Origin: Hyphomicrobiales bacterium
GTDB taxonomy: Bacteria; Pseudomonadota; Alphaproteobacteria; Rhizobiales; Beijerinckiaceae
DNA: 64,000 nucleotides
Reading direction: 5' to 3'
Assembly: GCA_027488155.1 (NCBI GenBank)
Contig: JAIYCE010000081.1
Span: 1-64,000, forward strand
The translations under genes and the position numbers were made by a program. Positions 30,904 to 40,696 of this stretch are shown here, piece by piece; the first letter of the stretch is position 1; each line of letters starts with the position of its first letter. Under the pieces are notes generated by a model. It searched no databases. It worked only from the letters and a program-made list of their open reading frames with translations, and was not told the origin of the DNA.

Positions 30904-31934
30904 GAACCGGCACGCTCCCTGTCTGGCAGAAGCGCCTGTTCGGCGATCTTCCTACCGCCATCGTAACAATTCTTCTTGCCGTTCTGATGGTGGCGGCGCT
31001 TGTACCAATCCTGCGTTGGGGCCTTTTCAATGCGACGTGGAACGGTACGACACGCGCCGATTGCGTCGCTGGTGGTGCGTGCTGGGTATTCATCAAGGCC
31101 CGGTTCGGACAATTCATGTATGGGCTTTACCCGCCCGGCGAGCGTTGGCGTGCTGATCTATTTTTCGGCTTGATCGGTCTTACCATCGCCGCCATCGCAT
31201 TTCTGCGCGGACGCAAACGTGTCATCGCACTATCCGCAATCACGCTCTTTTTTCCTTTAATTGGCGTTTGGCTGCTGGGGGGCGGTTACGGCCTCGAACC
31301 CGTGGAGACACGCAATTGGGGCGGCTTGATGCTGACCCTTTTCATGTCGATCTACAGCGCGCTCATCGCCGTGCCGCTCGGCATTCTGTTCGCATTGGGT
31401 CGCCAGTCCGAATTACCTGTCATCCGCATCATTTCGGTGATCTTCATCGAATTCTGGCGTGGCGTACCGATCATCGCAGTCATATTTCTTGCGTCTCTTC
31501 TTCTGCCGCTCATCATGCCATCCGGCATCGGCGTCGACCGTCTCGCACGTGCGGTGATTGGGCTTGGGCTTGTGATTGCTGCCTATATCGCCGAAGCAGT
31601 GCGCGGCGGCTTGCAAGCGCTACCCAAAGGACAGGGCGAGGCGGCCGCAGCTCTGGGCCTTGGCTATTGGAAGACAACTTTTCTGATCACTCTGCCGCAG
31701 GCTTTACGCATCGCGCTGCCTGCAATGACGAACGAATTCATCTCGTTGGTGAAGAACACGACGCTCGTGCTTGTCGTGTCCATTCTCGATTTGCTTGGCA
31801 TTGCGCAGGCCTCTTTGGCCGATCCCAATTGGGTCGGTATGAACATGGAAGCTTATGTTTTTGCAGGAGCCATTTACTGGTTCATCTGCTTTGCGCTGTC
31901 GCGCTGGAGCCGGGCGCAGGAGCGCGCGACCTAA
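30900..31934 (+). CDS. aapM: General L-amino-acid ABC permease (AapM-like)
   Basis: FIEFWRGVPIIAVIFLASLLLPL, AEAVRGGLQALPKGQGEAAAALGLGYWKTTFLITLPQALRIALPAMTNEFISLVKNTTLV. Confidence 0.88.
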   Translation: MRTGTLPVWQKRLFGDLPTAIVTILLAVLMVAALVPILRWGLFNATWNGTTRADCVAGGACWVFIKARFGQFMYGLYPPGERWRADLFFGLIGLTIAAIAFLRGRKRVIALSAITLFFPLIGVWLLGGGYGLEPVETRNWGGLMLTLFMSIYSALIAVPLGILFALGRQSELPVIRIISVIFIEFWRGVPIIAVIFLASLLLPLIMPSGIGVDRLARAVIGLGLVIAAYIAEAVRGGLQALPKGQGEAAAALGLGYWKTTFLITLPQALRIALPAMTNEFISLVKNTTLVLVVSILDLLGIAQASLADPNWVGMNMEAYVFAGAIYWFICFALSRWSRAQERAT

Positions 31935-31937
31935 ATC

Positions 31938-34316
31938 TTATTTGCGGTTGAGTACGTTCGAAAGCCGTGCCAGCGATGGATCGTCCGGCCTGAGCGTGGT
32001 GAGGCGCTGCGCATAAATCGAAGCGCGCTGCACATCATTACTGCGCAGCGCATCGGCCAAAAGCGCATTGTTGAGATCGACACTCCATGGATCGCGCGCC
32101 AATGCCGCTTCGAGGATGGCTCGCCCTTTTTCGACCTGCCCAGCCGATTGCAAGGCAACGCCATAGACATAGGCGTAACGGCCATTCTCAGGCTCCGCTT
32201 CATGCGCCTGCTGAAACAGAATGAGAGCGTCCGCATGTTTTTTCTGCCGCACTAATGATAAGCCGAGCGCATGGCGCACTGCATTGGCATCGGTGTTTTG
32301 CGCAAGAAACTGCGCGAGTAGCGCAGATCCATCCATCTCGCGTCCCGTCATGCGGTAAAGATCGGCAAGATTGACGGCAAGTGCAGCCGCATGAGGCATC
32401 TGTCCAAGCGCCTCTTGCAACGTTTGCTCGGCTCTTCCTGCTTGGCCGCGCTGCAGAAGAAGTTGCGCCAATCCGGCGCGCCCTTCAGGTCGATCTGCAT
32501 TGAGAATAAGAGCCGCCTCAGCCTCTCCCAAAGCACGTTCGAACGCGAGCGCATGACCGGGCGAGATTAATTGCGGATCGAGCGCAGCCACCAAAGTCGC
32601 TGCCTCAATCCTGACGCTTCGTACCGGGTCGCTACAAAGTGGCAAAAGAAGCGCTGCGCGCTCCGCAGGCGGCAGAGCGGTTAATGGGCGCATAGCCGCC
32701 AGCCGCACCACTGGTGCTGGATCGCGCAGCGCCTTAGTGGCAGCGTTCACCACGTCGCGTGACGCGAAACGCGCCGCTTCATCAAGCGCCGTCGCACGCA
32801 CCAAGGCAGGCCGCGACGGATCGGCTACTAGCGCCAATAATTCTGGCTTCGCTGCCGGATCGCCCTTACGCGCAAGCGCAAAAGTCTCGCCCCATGTTTG
32901 GAACCCACGTCGGACCGGGCCATGCCAAGAGGCGATGGCATCGGCGGCCCATTGCGCCGATTTTTGCGCATGGCAATCGTTACACGCATTCGGCCCGCCA
33001 ATTTTCACCGAAAGATCGGGACGTGGAATGCGGAACGAATGATCGTGCCTTTTGTCGACGACCATATAGGTTCGCGCCGGCATATGACAGCTCACACAAT
33101 CGGGGCCATTCTTCGCCGTATGCCCTGTATGTTGAACCGATGAGAACTTTACAGCATCGTGACATTGGCCGCAGACTTGCGCTCCATCTGCCTTCAACCG
33201 CGCCGAATGCGGATCGTGACAATCCGTACAAACGACGCCCTTGGCATACATCAAGCTCTGCTTGAATGAATGATCATTGAAGACCTCATCCAGCATCGTA
33301 CCGTCGGCTTCGAACAAGCCTTCAGAAAGCAAGGCTGGCCGGTGCGTATCTTCGAGCGGCGCGCCGGGTTTCCAATCTTCCGACAAGGTCGCGCGGCGTG
33401 CATGGCAGCGGGCGCACGTTTCCACTTCATCGCCGATGGGGCGCTCGACGCCTTTCGCTGGATTACCTGTGCGCGGGTCGATCGTCCAATCTACTGGGCC
33501 GCGGGTCGCAGCCTTGTGCGTAAAACCCTTCAAGGCACCGGATGGCTTGCCACCTTGCGCCCATTGGATGTGTTGCGAGCCGGGGCCATGACATGATTCA
33601 CATCCTATGCTGATTTCCGAAAACGAAGTCGCAAAGCGGTTGCTTGCGGAATCGTATTTCTTTTCGACATGCGTAGAATGGCATTCCGCACACATATAAT
33701 TCCAATTCTGCTGCCCACGCGTCCAATGCCGCGTGTCAGACGGCGGAATCGCCTCTTCACCATAAACATGAAACCAGCGTTGCCCGCCCTGCTCTTTGGG
33801 TCGCGTGTCCCAAGCCCAAGGCAGAACTTGCACGCGCCCATCATCGAAGCCGACGAGATATTGCTGTAGCGGTTCAATCCCAAACACAGACGAGATGGCA
33901 AAGGATTCCGGCTGTCCTTGGCCATTCTCGGTTTCGACCATGAAGCGACCATCGCGGCGGAAAAAACGGGCTTTCGATGGGCCCTGCTGTGCTGTTCTTT
34001 CTTCGAAATCGCCAAGGACGGTCTCGGCTGTCGCGTCTGCCATGGCATGGGCATGGTGCGACTGCGCCCAGTCTTGAAATTCGCGCCTATGGCAAGATGC
34101 ACAGGCTAGCGAGCCTGCGTAGCCGCCCTCTGCATGGACGAGGCGACCTATGCTCCCCGGTAAGGCAGCGAAATTCTGCGCTTCCACCGGACGCAAAAAA
34201 GCCAGCGCGACGAACATCATCATAGCACTGGCCATGGCTGCGAAGAAAACTTCGCTTCGTCTCACGCGAAAGCCTCGCTCTTCCCCTGTGGCAAAGAGCG
34301 AACCTGTTTCGCTCAA
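31938..34316 (-). CDS. Multihaem c-type cytochrome with C-terminal HEAT/TPR-like repeats
   Basis: Eight CXXCH motifs (CASCH, CAECH, CESCH, CARCH, CTDCH, CGQCH, CVSCH, CNDCH), N-terminal TM/signal, TPR-like C-terminal half. Confidence 0.9.
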   Translation of the reverse strand: MSETGSLFATGEERGFRVRRSEVFFAAMASAMMMFVALAFLRPVEAQNFAALPGSIGRLVHAEGGYAGSLACASCHRREFQDWAQSHHAHAMADATAETVLGDFEERTAQQGPSKARFFRRDGRFMVETENGQGQPESFAISSVFGIEPLQQYLVGFDDGRVQVLPWAWDTRPKEQGGQRWFHVYGEEAIPPSDTRHWTRGQQNWNYMCAECHSTHVEKKYDSASNRFATSFSEISIGCESCHGPGSQHIQWAQGGKPSGALKGFTHKAATRGPVDWTIDPRTGNPAKGVERPIGDEVETCARCHARRATLSEDWKPGAPLEDTHRPALLSEGLFEADGTMLDEVFNDHSFKQSLMYAKGVVCTDCHDPHSARLKADGAQVCGQCHDAVKFSSVQHTGHTAKNGPDCVSCHMPARTYMVVDKRHDHSFRIPRPDLSVKIGGPNACNDCHAQKSAQWAADAIASWHGPVRRGFQTWGETFALARKGDPAAKPELLALVADPSRPALVRATALDEAARFASRDVVNAATKALRDPAPVVRLAAMRPLTALPPAERAALLLPLCSDPVRSVRIEAATLVAALDPQLISPGHALAFERALGEAEAALILNADRPEGRAGLAQLLLQRGQAGRAEQTLQEALGQMPHAAALAVNLADLYRMTGREMDGSALLAQFLAQNTDANAVRHALGLSLVRQKKHADALILFQQAHEAEPENGRYAYVYGVALQSAGQVEKGRAILEAALARDPWSVDLNNALLADALRSNDVQRASIYAQRLTTLRPDDPSLARLSNVLNRK

Positions 34317-35881
34317 CCGCCTTGGTTCTGCATCACTTTTTCCATGACGCGATCTAGGTTGAAGCTACCTGGCTTTTGGCGCGGAGGAAACTGGCGGAAG
34401 CTTTGCAGCCATTGGCCCACATAAGCCGCAGCCGGCGCAATCAGATACATGCGGTCAAGATACCAACGCTGATATCCCATCGCATTCTCTTCTTCCGCCC
34501 GCTCGAACGGGTCCATCCGCAGATTGGTGATGAGCGGCGCACGCAATTCCTCGAACGGCGTCTGCCAGACTTTAAGGCCCATCGCATTCTGCTTGAGGAA
34601 GGTGATCTTCCAATTGCCGTAGCGCACAGCAGCGACGGAGCCATCATCGGTCCAATAGATGAACTCCTTGCGCGGCCATGCCCCCTCGCCTTTCAGCGCG
34701 GGCAGCAGATTGTAGCCATCGAGATGGACTTTGTAGGTACGATCACCGATTTTTTTGCCCTCGAGCAATTCCTGCTTGATCGTCGTGTTGCCCGAGGCCG
34801 CCATCAGGGTGGTCAGCATGTCTTCATGCGCGGCCACATCGTTGATGACGGTGCCGGGCTTAATGACGCCGGGCCAGCGAATGACAGTCGGGACCCGATA
34901 CCCACCTTCCCAATTCGTATTCTTTTCGCCGCGAAACATGGTTGTGCCGCCATCGGGCCAAGTAAATGTCTCAGCACCATTGTCAGTAGAATACATCACA
35001 ATGGTGTTGTCATCGATCTTAAGGTCTTTCAACTTCGTGAGAAGTTGGCCGACCATACCGTCATGCTCGACCATGCCATCGGCATAGACACCAAGCCCGG
35101 TCTTGCCCTGCGAAGCCTGCTTCAGATGCGTGAAAATGTGCATCCGCGTGGTATTATACCAAACGAAAAACGGCTTGTTGTCTTTGACAGCCCGATCGAT
35201 GAAGGCGAGCGCCTTGTCGGTCACTTCTTCGTCGATCGTTTCCATGCGCTTACGCGTCAAAGGGCCAGTATCTGTGATTCTGCCATTCGCGAAGGAATGG
35301 ATCACGCCGCGCGGACCGAACTTCTTCTTGAATTCCGGATCTTTCGGGTAATCGACGTTCTCAGGTTCTTCCTCTGCATTGAGATGGTAGAGATTGCCAA
35401 AGAATTCGTCGAAGCCATGCGCCGTCGGCAGCATGTCATCACGATCCCCGAGATGGTTCTTGCCGAATTGGCCCGTCACATAGCCCTGCTGCTTGAGAAG
35501 GGTCGCAATGGTCGGATCCTCGGCTTTCATGCCTTCCGGCGTACCCGGCAGACCAACCTTGGTAAGACCGGTCCGGATCGGCGACTGGCCCGTTACAAAG
35601 GCGGCGCGGCCGGCTGTGCAGCTCTGCTGGCCATACCAATCCGTAAAGAGCGCGCCATCCTTAGCGATGCTGTCGATATTGGGCGTCTTATAGCCCATCA
35701 TCCCCATATTATAGGCGCTGATATTAAACTGGCCGATATCATCACCCCAGATGATCAGGATATTCGGCTTTTTCGCGGGTTGCTGGGCCTGCGCAACTGA
35801 GGCGACGGCCAAGGCCAAGACCGCAATGCCTGAGCGGATTAAACCAGAAGAGAGCCTGAGAACCATTTTCGCTTCCTTCAA
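34313..35881 (-). CDS. Arylsulfatase-family protein, exported
   Basis: Signal peptide; PNILIIWGDDIG, QQSCTAGRAAFVTGQSPIRTGLTKVGLPG sulfatase signature, GQFGKNHLGD. Confidence 0.92.
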   Translation of the reverse strand: MKEAKMVLRLSSGLIRSGIAVLALAVASVAQAQQPAKKPNILIIWGDDIGQFNISAYNMGMMGYKTPNIDSIAKDGALFTDWYGQQSCTAGRAAFVTGQSPIRTGLTKVGLPGTPEGMKAEDPTIATLLKQQGYVTGQFGKNHLGDRDDMLPTAHGFDEFFGNLYHLNAEEEPENVDYPKDPEFKKKFGPRGVIHSFANGRITDTGPLTRKRMETIDEEVTDKALAFIDRAVKDNKPFFVWYNTTRMHIFTHLKQASQGKTGLGVYADGMVEHDGMVGQLLTKLKDLKIDDNTIVMYSTDNGAETFTWPDGGTTMFRGEKNTNWEGGYRVPTVIRWPGVIKPGTVINDVAAHEDMLTTLMAASGNTTIKQELLEGKKIGDRTYKVHLDGYNLLPALKGEGAWPRKEFIYWTDDGSVAAVRYGNWKITFLKQNAMGLKVWQTPFEELRAPLITNLRMDPFERAEEENAMGYQRWYLDRMYLIAPAAAYVGQWLQSFRQFPPRQKPGSFNLDRVMEKVMQNQGG

Positions 35882-35925
35882 CTACAAAATGACCGTTCGC
35901 CATTCGCGAATAGTCCCAAGTTCAT

Positions 35926-35941
35926 GGTAACAAAGATTACC
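35926..35941. promoter_or_regulatory. Inverted repeat GGTAA-N6-TTACC, candidate regulator site
   Basis: GGTAACAAAGATTACC between divergent sulfatase and Crp-family genes. Confidence 0.5.
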
Positions 35942-35957
35942 TTGGGGAGTTTCCTTT

Positions 35958-35979
35958 AACTGTCTGCAAACGGACAGTT
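35958..35979. promoter_or_regulatory. Inverted repeat AACTGTC-N8-GACAGTT, candidate operator
   Basis: AACTGTCTGCAAACGGACAGTT, perfect 7-bp arms. Confidence 0.5.
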
Positions 35980-35995
35980 TCAGCATTCGGACGTA

Positions 35996-36697
35996 TTGAT
36001 GCCATTCTCTGGAAAAGCCAAGGCCATGCTGGCCACAGATCAATTTATCCAGTCCTTGCCAGAGGAGGTACGCACCCTCTTCATTGACCGCCTCATGCTA
36101 CAACGCGTGCGCAGCGGAGAATGGGTCTACCACCTCGGCGATCCTGCTGGCGGTATTTACTTCATCGCCGAAGGCGGTGTGCGCGTCGAGATCGCTACCG
36201 GTGCCCTCAATACGTTCATCGCCCATTACATTCCCGCCGGCTTTTGGTTTGGCGAACCCTCTGCCCTCACAGGCCAACCGCGCATGGTTGGCGTTGTCGC
36301 TGCTCAGAATTCCGAATTACTCCATATCAGCCTACCGCACCTCAATCAGTTGATCGCACAATATCCAGAAATTCTGCGTCACTTGGCAGGCATCACACAA
36401 ATGTATCTTCGCACCTCCATCGGTGCGATTGCCGATTTGATGTTGCGCGATACGGAAGCCCGCTTCATCGCGACCGTGCTGCGCTTGGCCGGCATTCGCG
36501 ATATTGAGACAACCACAGGACGTTTCGATGTCTTCTTCTCTCAAGAAGAGATCGCCGCCATGGCCAATGTCGCCCGCACAACAGCCAACACCATATTGGG
36601 AAAACTACAAAAAGAAGGCGCTGTCGAGATCACCTATCGACGCGTTGTCATTCTCGACAGTGCAAAACTTCGCCAGTTTCTACAGGCAGACACTTGA
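35996..36697 (+). CDS. Crp/Fnr-family transcriptional regulator lacking cysteines
   Basis: Cyclic-nucleotide-binding-like domain (GEWVYHLGDPAGGIYFIAEGGVRV) and HTH (FSQEEIAAMANVARTTANTILGKLQKEGAV). Confidence 0.92.
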   Translation: MMPFSGKAKAMLATDQFIQSLPEEVRTLFIDRLMLQRVRSGEWVYHLGDPAGGIYFIAEGGVRVEIATGALNTFIAHYIPAGFWFGEPSALTGQPRMVGVVAAQNSELLHISLPHLNQLIAQYPEILRHLAGITQMYLRTSIGAIADLMLRDTEARFIATVLRLAGIRDIETTTGRFDVFFSQEEIAAMANVARTTANTILGKLQKEGAVEITYRRVVILDSAKLRQFLQADT

Positions 36698-36951
36698 TCT
36701 GCTGCGATATTTCTGACGCCGCGCTGATTGACAGATGTCATCGCTGCCGTCTTGCCCTATTCAGCCAGATTGGAGGCTCGTCTGGAAGCAATCACGGAGA
36801 AGCCCAATCTGAACCTCGCCTAAAGCGTTCGCAATAAGCCTAAGCTACAAGGTGCTGAAGTTTATCTTGTCATCGAAACGGGAAAGGCCACAGCAGACAC
36901 CACACATGAAAAGATGGCGAACGCGTGCACCCTTCCCAAATCAATGTACCA

Positions 36952-38235
36952 TCATTTGCCAAGTGCGAGGCGCGGCAACCACGTTGTCAACTCTGGCACA
37001 TAGGTCAGGAGCAAAAGCGTGATCACAAGCGGGAAATAGAATGGGATCATCTCTCGCAAGACCTCCTTCATCTTCACTTTGGCAATATCGCTCACAAGAT
37101 AGAGCGCAAGTCCCATGGGCGGCGTCAGCAAGCCAATCATCAGATTAAAGATCACCACCATGCCAAGATGAACAGGGTCTACTCCCGCAGCCGCCAGCGG
37201 CTTCGCAATGATCGGTGCAATCACCAGAATGGCCGTTGTACTATCTAGAAACATGCCAACGATCAGAAGAAGAATATTGACCAGAAACAGCAAGACGTAA
37301 GGATGCGTCGAGATCGACAACATAGCCTGCGTCATAATCTGCGGCACCTGCTCCACTGAAAGAATCCATCCAAAAACAGCAGCGACGGAGACAATCAGCA
37401 AGATTCCTGCAGATGAGCGTAATGTTTCAGCCGCAGCATCGAGAACGCCGTTCCATGTCAGCTCTTTGTAAAAGAACGTGCTGATGAATAGCGTATAGGC
37501 AACCGTAACAGCGGCAATCTCTGTTGGTGTGAAGTAGCCAGCCAACATTCCGCCAATCAGAATGATGGGTGCGAGCAAAGCTGGAACCGCAGGCATCATG
37601 TCGCGAATGACTTCATGCCGGGTCGGCCAGCGTTCAGCCCTAGGATAGCCCCGCCTGACTGCAAGCCAGGCCGTCATGATCATCAGAGCTAGAACGCACA
37701 AAAGCCCCGGAATGATTCCACCGAGCAAAAGTTGAACGACAGAAACACCCGTGACCGTACCGTAAATGATCAGGGGAATGCTTGGCGGGAATATGGGACC
37801 GACAATCGCCGACGCTGAAGTGACAGCTGCGGCAAAAGACGGGTTAAACCCTTTGGCTTTCATAGCATCGATTTCGATGCGGCCAATTCCACCGATATCG
37901 GCAAGCGCCGAACCCGACATGCCAGCGAAAACGAGGCTACCGAAAATGTTCACCTGCGCGAGACCGCCGGGTAAACGACCAACAGCCGTGTCGGCGAATT
38001 TATAAATATACTTCGATATACCGGCACTGTTCATGAGGCTGCCCACGAACAGAAAAACGGGAACCGCAATCAATGGAAATGAATCCATCGCATAAAGCGT
38101 TCGCTGAGCAACAAACTCAATCGGTAGATCGTTGATGAGGATATAGATGAGGCTCGGAATGCCGATGGCGAGAACGACGGGAAAACCCGCGACAAATAGA
38201 CCAAGAAAGGCGAAAACGACGAGAAAACCTTGCAC
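36952..38235 (-). CDS. TRAP transporter large permease (DctM)
   Basis: IFGSLVFAGMSGSALADIGGIGRIEIDAMKAKGF, ASAIVGPIFPPSIPLIIYG, GLLTPPMGLALYL. Confidence 0.95.
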   Translation of the reverse strand: MQGFLVVFAFLGLFVAGFPVVLAIGIPSLIYILINDLPIEFVAQRTLYAMDSFPLIAVPVFLFVGSLMNSAGISKYIYKFADTAVGRLPGGLAQVNIFGSLVFAGMSGSALADIGGIGRIEIDAMKAKGFNPSFAAAVTSASAIVGPIFPPSIPLIIYGTVTGVSVVQLLLGGIIPGLLCVLALMIMTAWLAVRRGYPRAERWPTRHEVIRDMMPAVPALLAPIILIGGMLAGYFTPTEIAAVTVAYTLFISTFFYKELTWNGVLDAAAETLRSSAGILLIVSVAAVFGWILSVEQVPQIMTQAMLSISTHPYVLLFLVNILLLIVGMFLDSTTAILVIAPIIAKPLAAAGVDPVHLGMVVIFNLMIGLLTPPMGLALYLVSDIAKVKMKEVLREMIPFYFPLVITLLLLTYVPELTTWLPRLALGK

Positions 38236-38244
38236 GATGATATC

Positions 38245-38730
38245 TCACGTAAGCGTGGTGGACTTTTCGTCCGCTTTTCGGTTGCTCAACGTCCGCATGA
38301 ATTGAGCAAAAGTTTCGATCGCCAGACAGGCCATGCCAATGGCCATCGGCCCCATGAACAACCAAAAGGGCATCTCAAGCGTTGCCGTCTGGTTTGACAT
38401 ATTCTTGGAAATAGACACGAAGGCTGCGAAGGACATGTAACTGAAAAAGAGCACGCCGGAGATCTCGATGAACAACTGCAAGACCCATCGTGGCCGATCC
38501 GGTATCAAGCCTTGCACCTCTTCCATTCGGATCTGGCCGCCCTGCCAGGTCACATAAGCCCCGCCCAGAAAAGTCATGCAGATGAGAAAATATCGGGCAA
38601 GTTCTTCTGCACCAGCCATTGGTACATTGAAAACGCCGCGCATGACGATTTGCAGAAGCGGTGTCACGATCAACGTCGCGAGGAACAAAAATCCGATAAC
38701 CCGCGTCGCCTGACGCATGAAAGAGAGCAT
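38245..38730 (-). CDS. TRAP transporter small permease (DctQ)
   Basis: Four TM; FNVPMAGAEELARYFLICMTFLGGAYVTWQGGQIRME. Confidence 0.9.
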   Translation of the reverse strand: MLSFMRQATRVIGFLFLATLIVTPLLQIVMRGVFNVPMAGAEELARYFLICMTFLGGAYVTWQGGQIRMEEVQGLIPDRPRWVLQLFIEISGVLFFSYMSFAAFVSISKNMSNQTATLEMPFWLFMGPMAIGMACLAIETFAQFMRTLSNRKADEKSTTLT

Positions 38731-38745
38731 GCCCTAGCCCTTTCG

Positions 38746-38775
38746 AAAAAAGGAGCGGCGCAAAGGCCGCTCCTT
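38746..38775 (-). terminator. Intercistronic terminator-like hairpin after dctP
   Basis: Minus strand GGAGCGGC-CTTTGC-GCCGCTCC-TTTTTT. Confidence 0.75.
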
Positions 38776-38780
38776 CAAGA

Positions 38781-39776
38781 TTACTGAACGCTCTGGATCT
38801 GCTTGATCAGCCCATCCCATTCCGGGAAATCTTTGCCGATCTGCGCCAGCACGGCTTTGCGGAACGCATCGAGATTGAGACCATCCTTGTCTGTCACGAA
38901 GATCATGCCCTTCGCTTCGAGATCTTTGCGATATTTGTCTGAGCTATCGCGATCCCAAGCGAGCGTCTTCTGGCCGACTTCGAACATGGTGTCTTCCATG
39001 ATCTTGCGATCAGCAGCCGGAATCGTCTGCCAAATTCTTTCATTGACGAAGACGGAAAGGACAGACTGCATGTGGCCTGTCATCATCACATATTTCTGAA
39101 CCTCAAAGAGTTTCAGATTGAAGATGTTTGGCAGTGGGTTTTCCTGCCCGACAACAAGACCTGTCGCGAGTGCCGTGGCGAGTTCCGACACTTCAACCGG
39201 CGTCGCAACAGCGCCCATACCCGTCAACATGGACGACCATAGCTTGACTGGAACGCCGCGATACTTCTTACCCTGCATATCGGCGGGGCTAAGGACCTTT
39301 TCTTTCGACGTCAGCTGGCGCGTGCCTTGAAAGAAACTCCCCACGATACGCATGCCGCCTTTTTCAACAAGCTGCTTGTTGATTTCGAGCAATGCAGGTG
39401 AGGTGCGTGAGTCTGTTGCACGCAGGCTATGCTCAGGGTCGCGATAGACATAAGGCGTATTGAACACAGCTGTCGCAGGCAGAATTTTTCCGAGCGACGC
39501 GAAATCGTGGTGACCCATCGCAATGGAGCCCGCCTTGATACCGTCAACCATTTCGCCAACGCCGCCAAGCTGCGAGTTAGCAAAGACCTGAATTTCAACA
39601 CGGCCATTGGTGCGTTGCTTGATGAGGGCCGCTACTTCATCGGCGTAAAGTGTCTGTGGCGCGTTGGCGACACCGACATGGGCGTAGCGAAGTTTGATCT
39701 GAGCTTCAGCGGTGCCTGCATAAAGAGCCAAGCACGCCCCCGCGCCTGCAAGCGCGATTTTTAGCGATTTCAACAT
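38781..39776 (-). CDS. TRAP transporter substrate-binding protein (DctP)
   Basis: Signal peptide; RVEIQVFANSQLGGVGEMVDGIKAGSI, VVGQENPLPNIFNLKLFEVQKYVMMTGH. Confidence 0.95.
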   Translation of the reverse strand: MLKSLKIALAGAGACLALYAGTAEAQIKLRYAHVGVANAPQTLYADEVAALIKQRTNGRVEIQVFANSQLGGVGEMVDGIKAGSIAMGHHDFASLGKILPATAVFNTPYVYRDPEHSLRATDSRTSPALLEINKQLVEKGGMRIVGSFFQGTRQLTSKEKVLSPADMQGKKYRGVPVKLWSSMLTGMGAVATPVEVSELATALATGLVVGQENPLPNIFNLKLFEVQKYVMMTGHMQSVLSVFVNERIWQTIPAADRKIMEDTMFEVGQKTLAWDRDSSDKYRKDLEAKGMIFVTDKDGLNLDAFRKAVLAQIGKDFPEWDGLIKQIQSVQ

Positions 39777-39826
39777 GGTCGTTTCCTCTCTCCTTGGTGA
39801 ATTTTGGGATAGAACTTCACGTGGCT

Positions 39827-40696
39827 CTATCTCTCGTAAATTTTGACGACGGCCGACGTATCGAGCTCCGAAAAGCCAAGACGCGCGGCAAGACGATAAA
39901 GCGACAGCGCTTCCGCTGTCATCGGTGCGCTACACTGAGACGATCCAGCAAAAGCATGGACCATTTCGAGATCTTTCAACAATTGCCGCAAATATCCCTG
40001 CGGAGCGAACTCACCTGCGACCATCCGCGGATAAAGTCTTTGCAACAGTGAACCATCGGCATGTCCACCGGCAAGGCATTCTGGGATCAAGGCGGCGTCG
40101 ATGCCTGCGCTGTCTGCCAGAACAGCAGCCTCGGCGAGCACGGCATGGGTGCATCCGACAATCAATTGATTGATCATCTTGGCGACAAGCCCGGCGCCAG
40201 AAGGACCCATGGGGGTGAACCGCGCGGCAATATCGGCCATCAGAGTTCTGACGCGCTCGAGGTCGCCTTCGCGCCCACCCGCCATAACGGTGAGAGTGCC
40301 GCTACCGGCAGCAGGCGGACCTCCTGAAACGGGCGCGTCGATCCAGCCGCATCCCGCCTCGGCAAGCAGGCGCTCAGCGGCTGCGCGCGCCGCATCGACC
40401 TTTATGGTCGAAAAATCGATCAGGATTTGGCGAGCGCTCAATGAAGCCGCTATCCCCTCGTTGCCAAAGACGGCGTCGAGAACAGCTTCGGTGGTCGGCA
40501 AATTGAGAAGGATGAAATCCGCTTCTGGCACGACATCGCGCGCATGCATTACCACGCGCACACCGTTTTTGTGTGCTGCATCACGTTTCTCAGCGACAGG
40601 ATCAAACCCGGTCACCTCGTAACCCTTTGAGACCAGATGGCGCGTCATCGCGCCGCCCATAAGACCAAGGCCCAAATATCCGATGCGCGGCTTCAT
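39827..40696 (-). CDS. 3-hydroxyisobutyrate dehydrogenase-family NAD(P)-dependent oxidoreductase
   Basis: IGYLGLGLMGGAMTRHLVSKGYEVTGFDP, DAPVSGGPPAAGSGTLTVMAGG, KMINQL. Confidence 0.92.
   Translation of the reverse strand: MKPRIGYLGLGLMGGAMTRHLVSKGYEVTGFDPVAEKRDAAHKNGVRVVMHARDVVPEADFILLNLPTTEAVLDAVFGNEGIAASLSARQILIDFSTIKVDAARAAAERLLAEAGCGWIDAPVSGGPPAAGSGTLTVMAGGREGDLERVRTLMADIAARFTPMGPSGAGLVAKMINQLIVGCTHAVLAEAAVLADSAGIDAALIPECLAGGHADGSLLQRLYPRMVAGEFAPQGYLRQLLKDLEMVHAFAGSSQCSAPMTAEALSLYRLAARLGFSELDTSAVVKIYER

Noticed and set aside
35420-35640. Sulfatase motif CTAGR instead of CxPxR as evidence of inactivity
   Set aside because: The sulfatase consensus tolerates Ala at the Pro position, so this does not imply loss of function.
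34376-35800. 474-aa plus-strand ORF
   Set aside because: Antisense to a clear sulfatase gene; composition lacks recognisable domains, so it is a shadow ORF.
36952-38235. TRAP 36.9-39.8 kb and TTT 43.5-46.6 kb transporters as one system
   Set aside because: Each has its own complete SBP and two membrane subunits; they are separate families on opposite strands.
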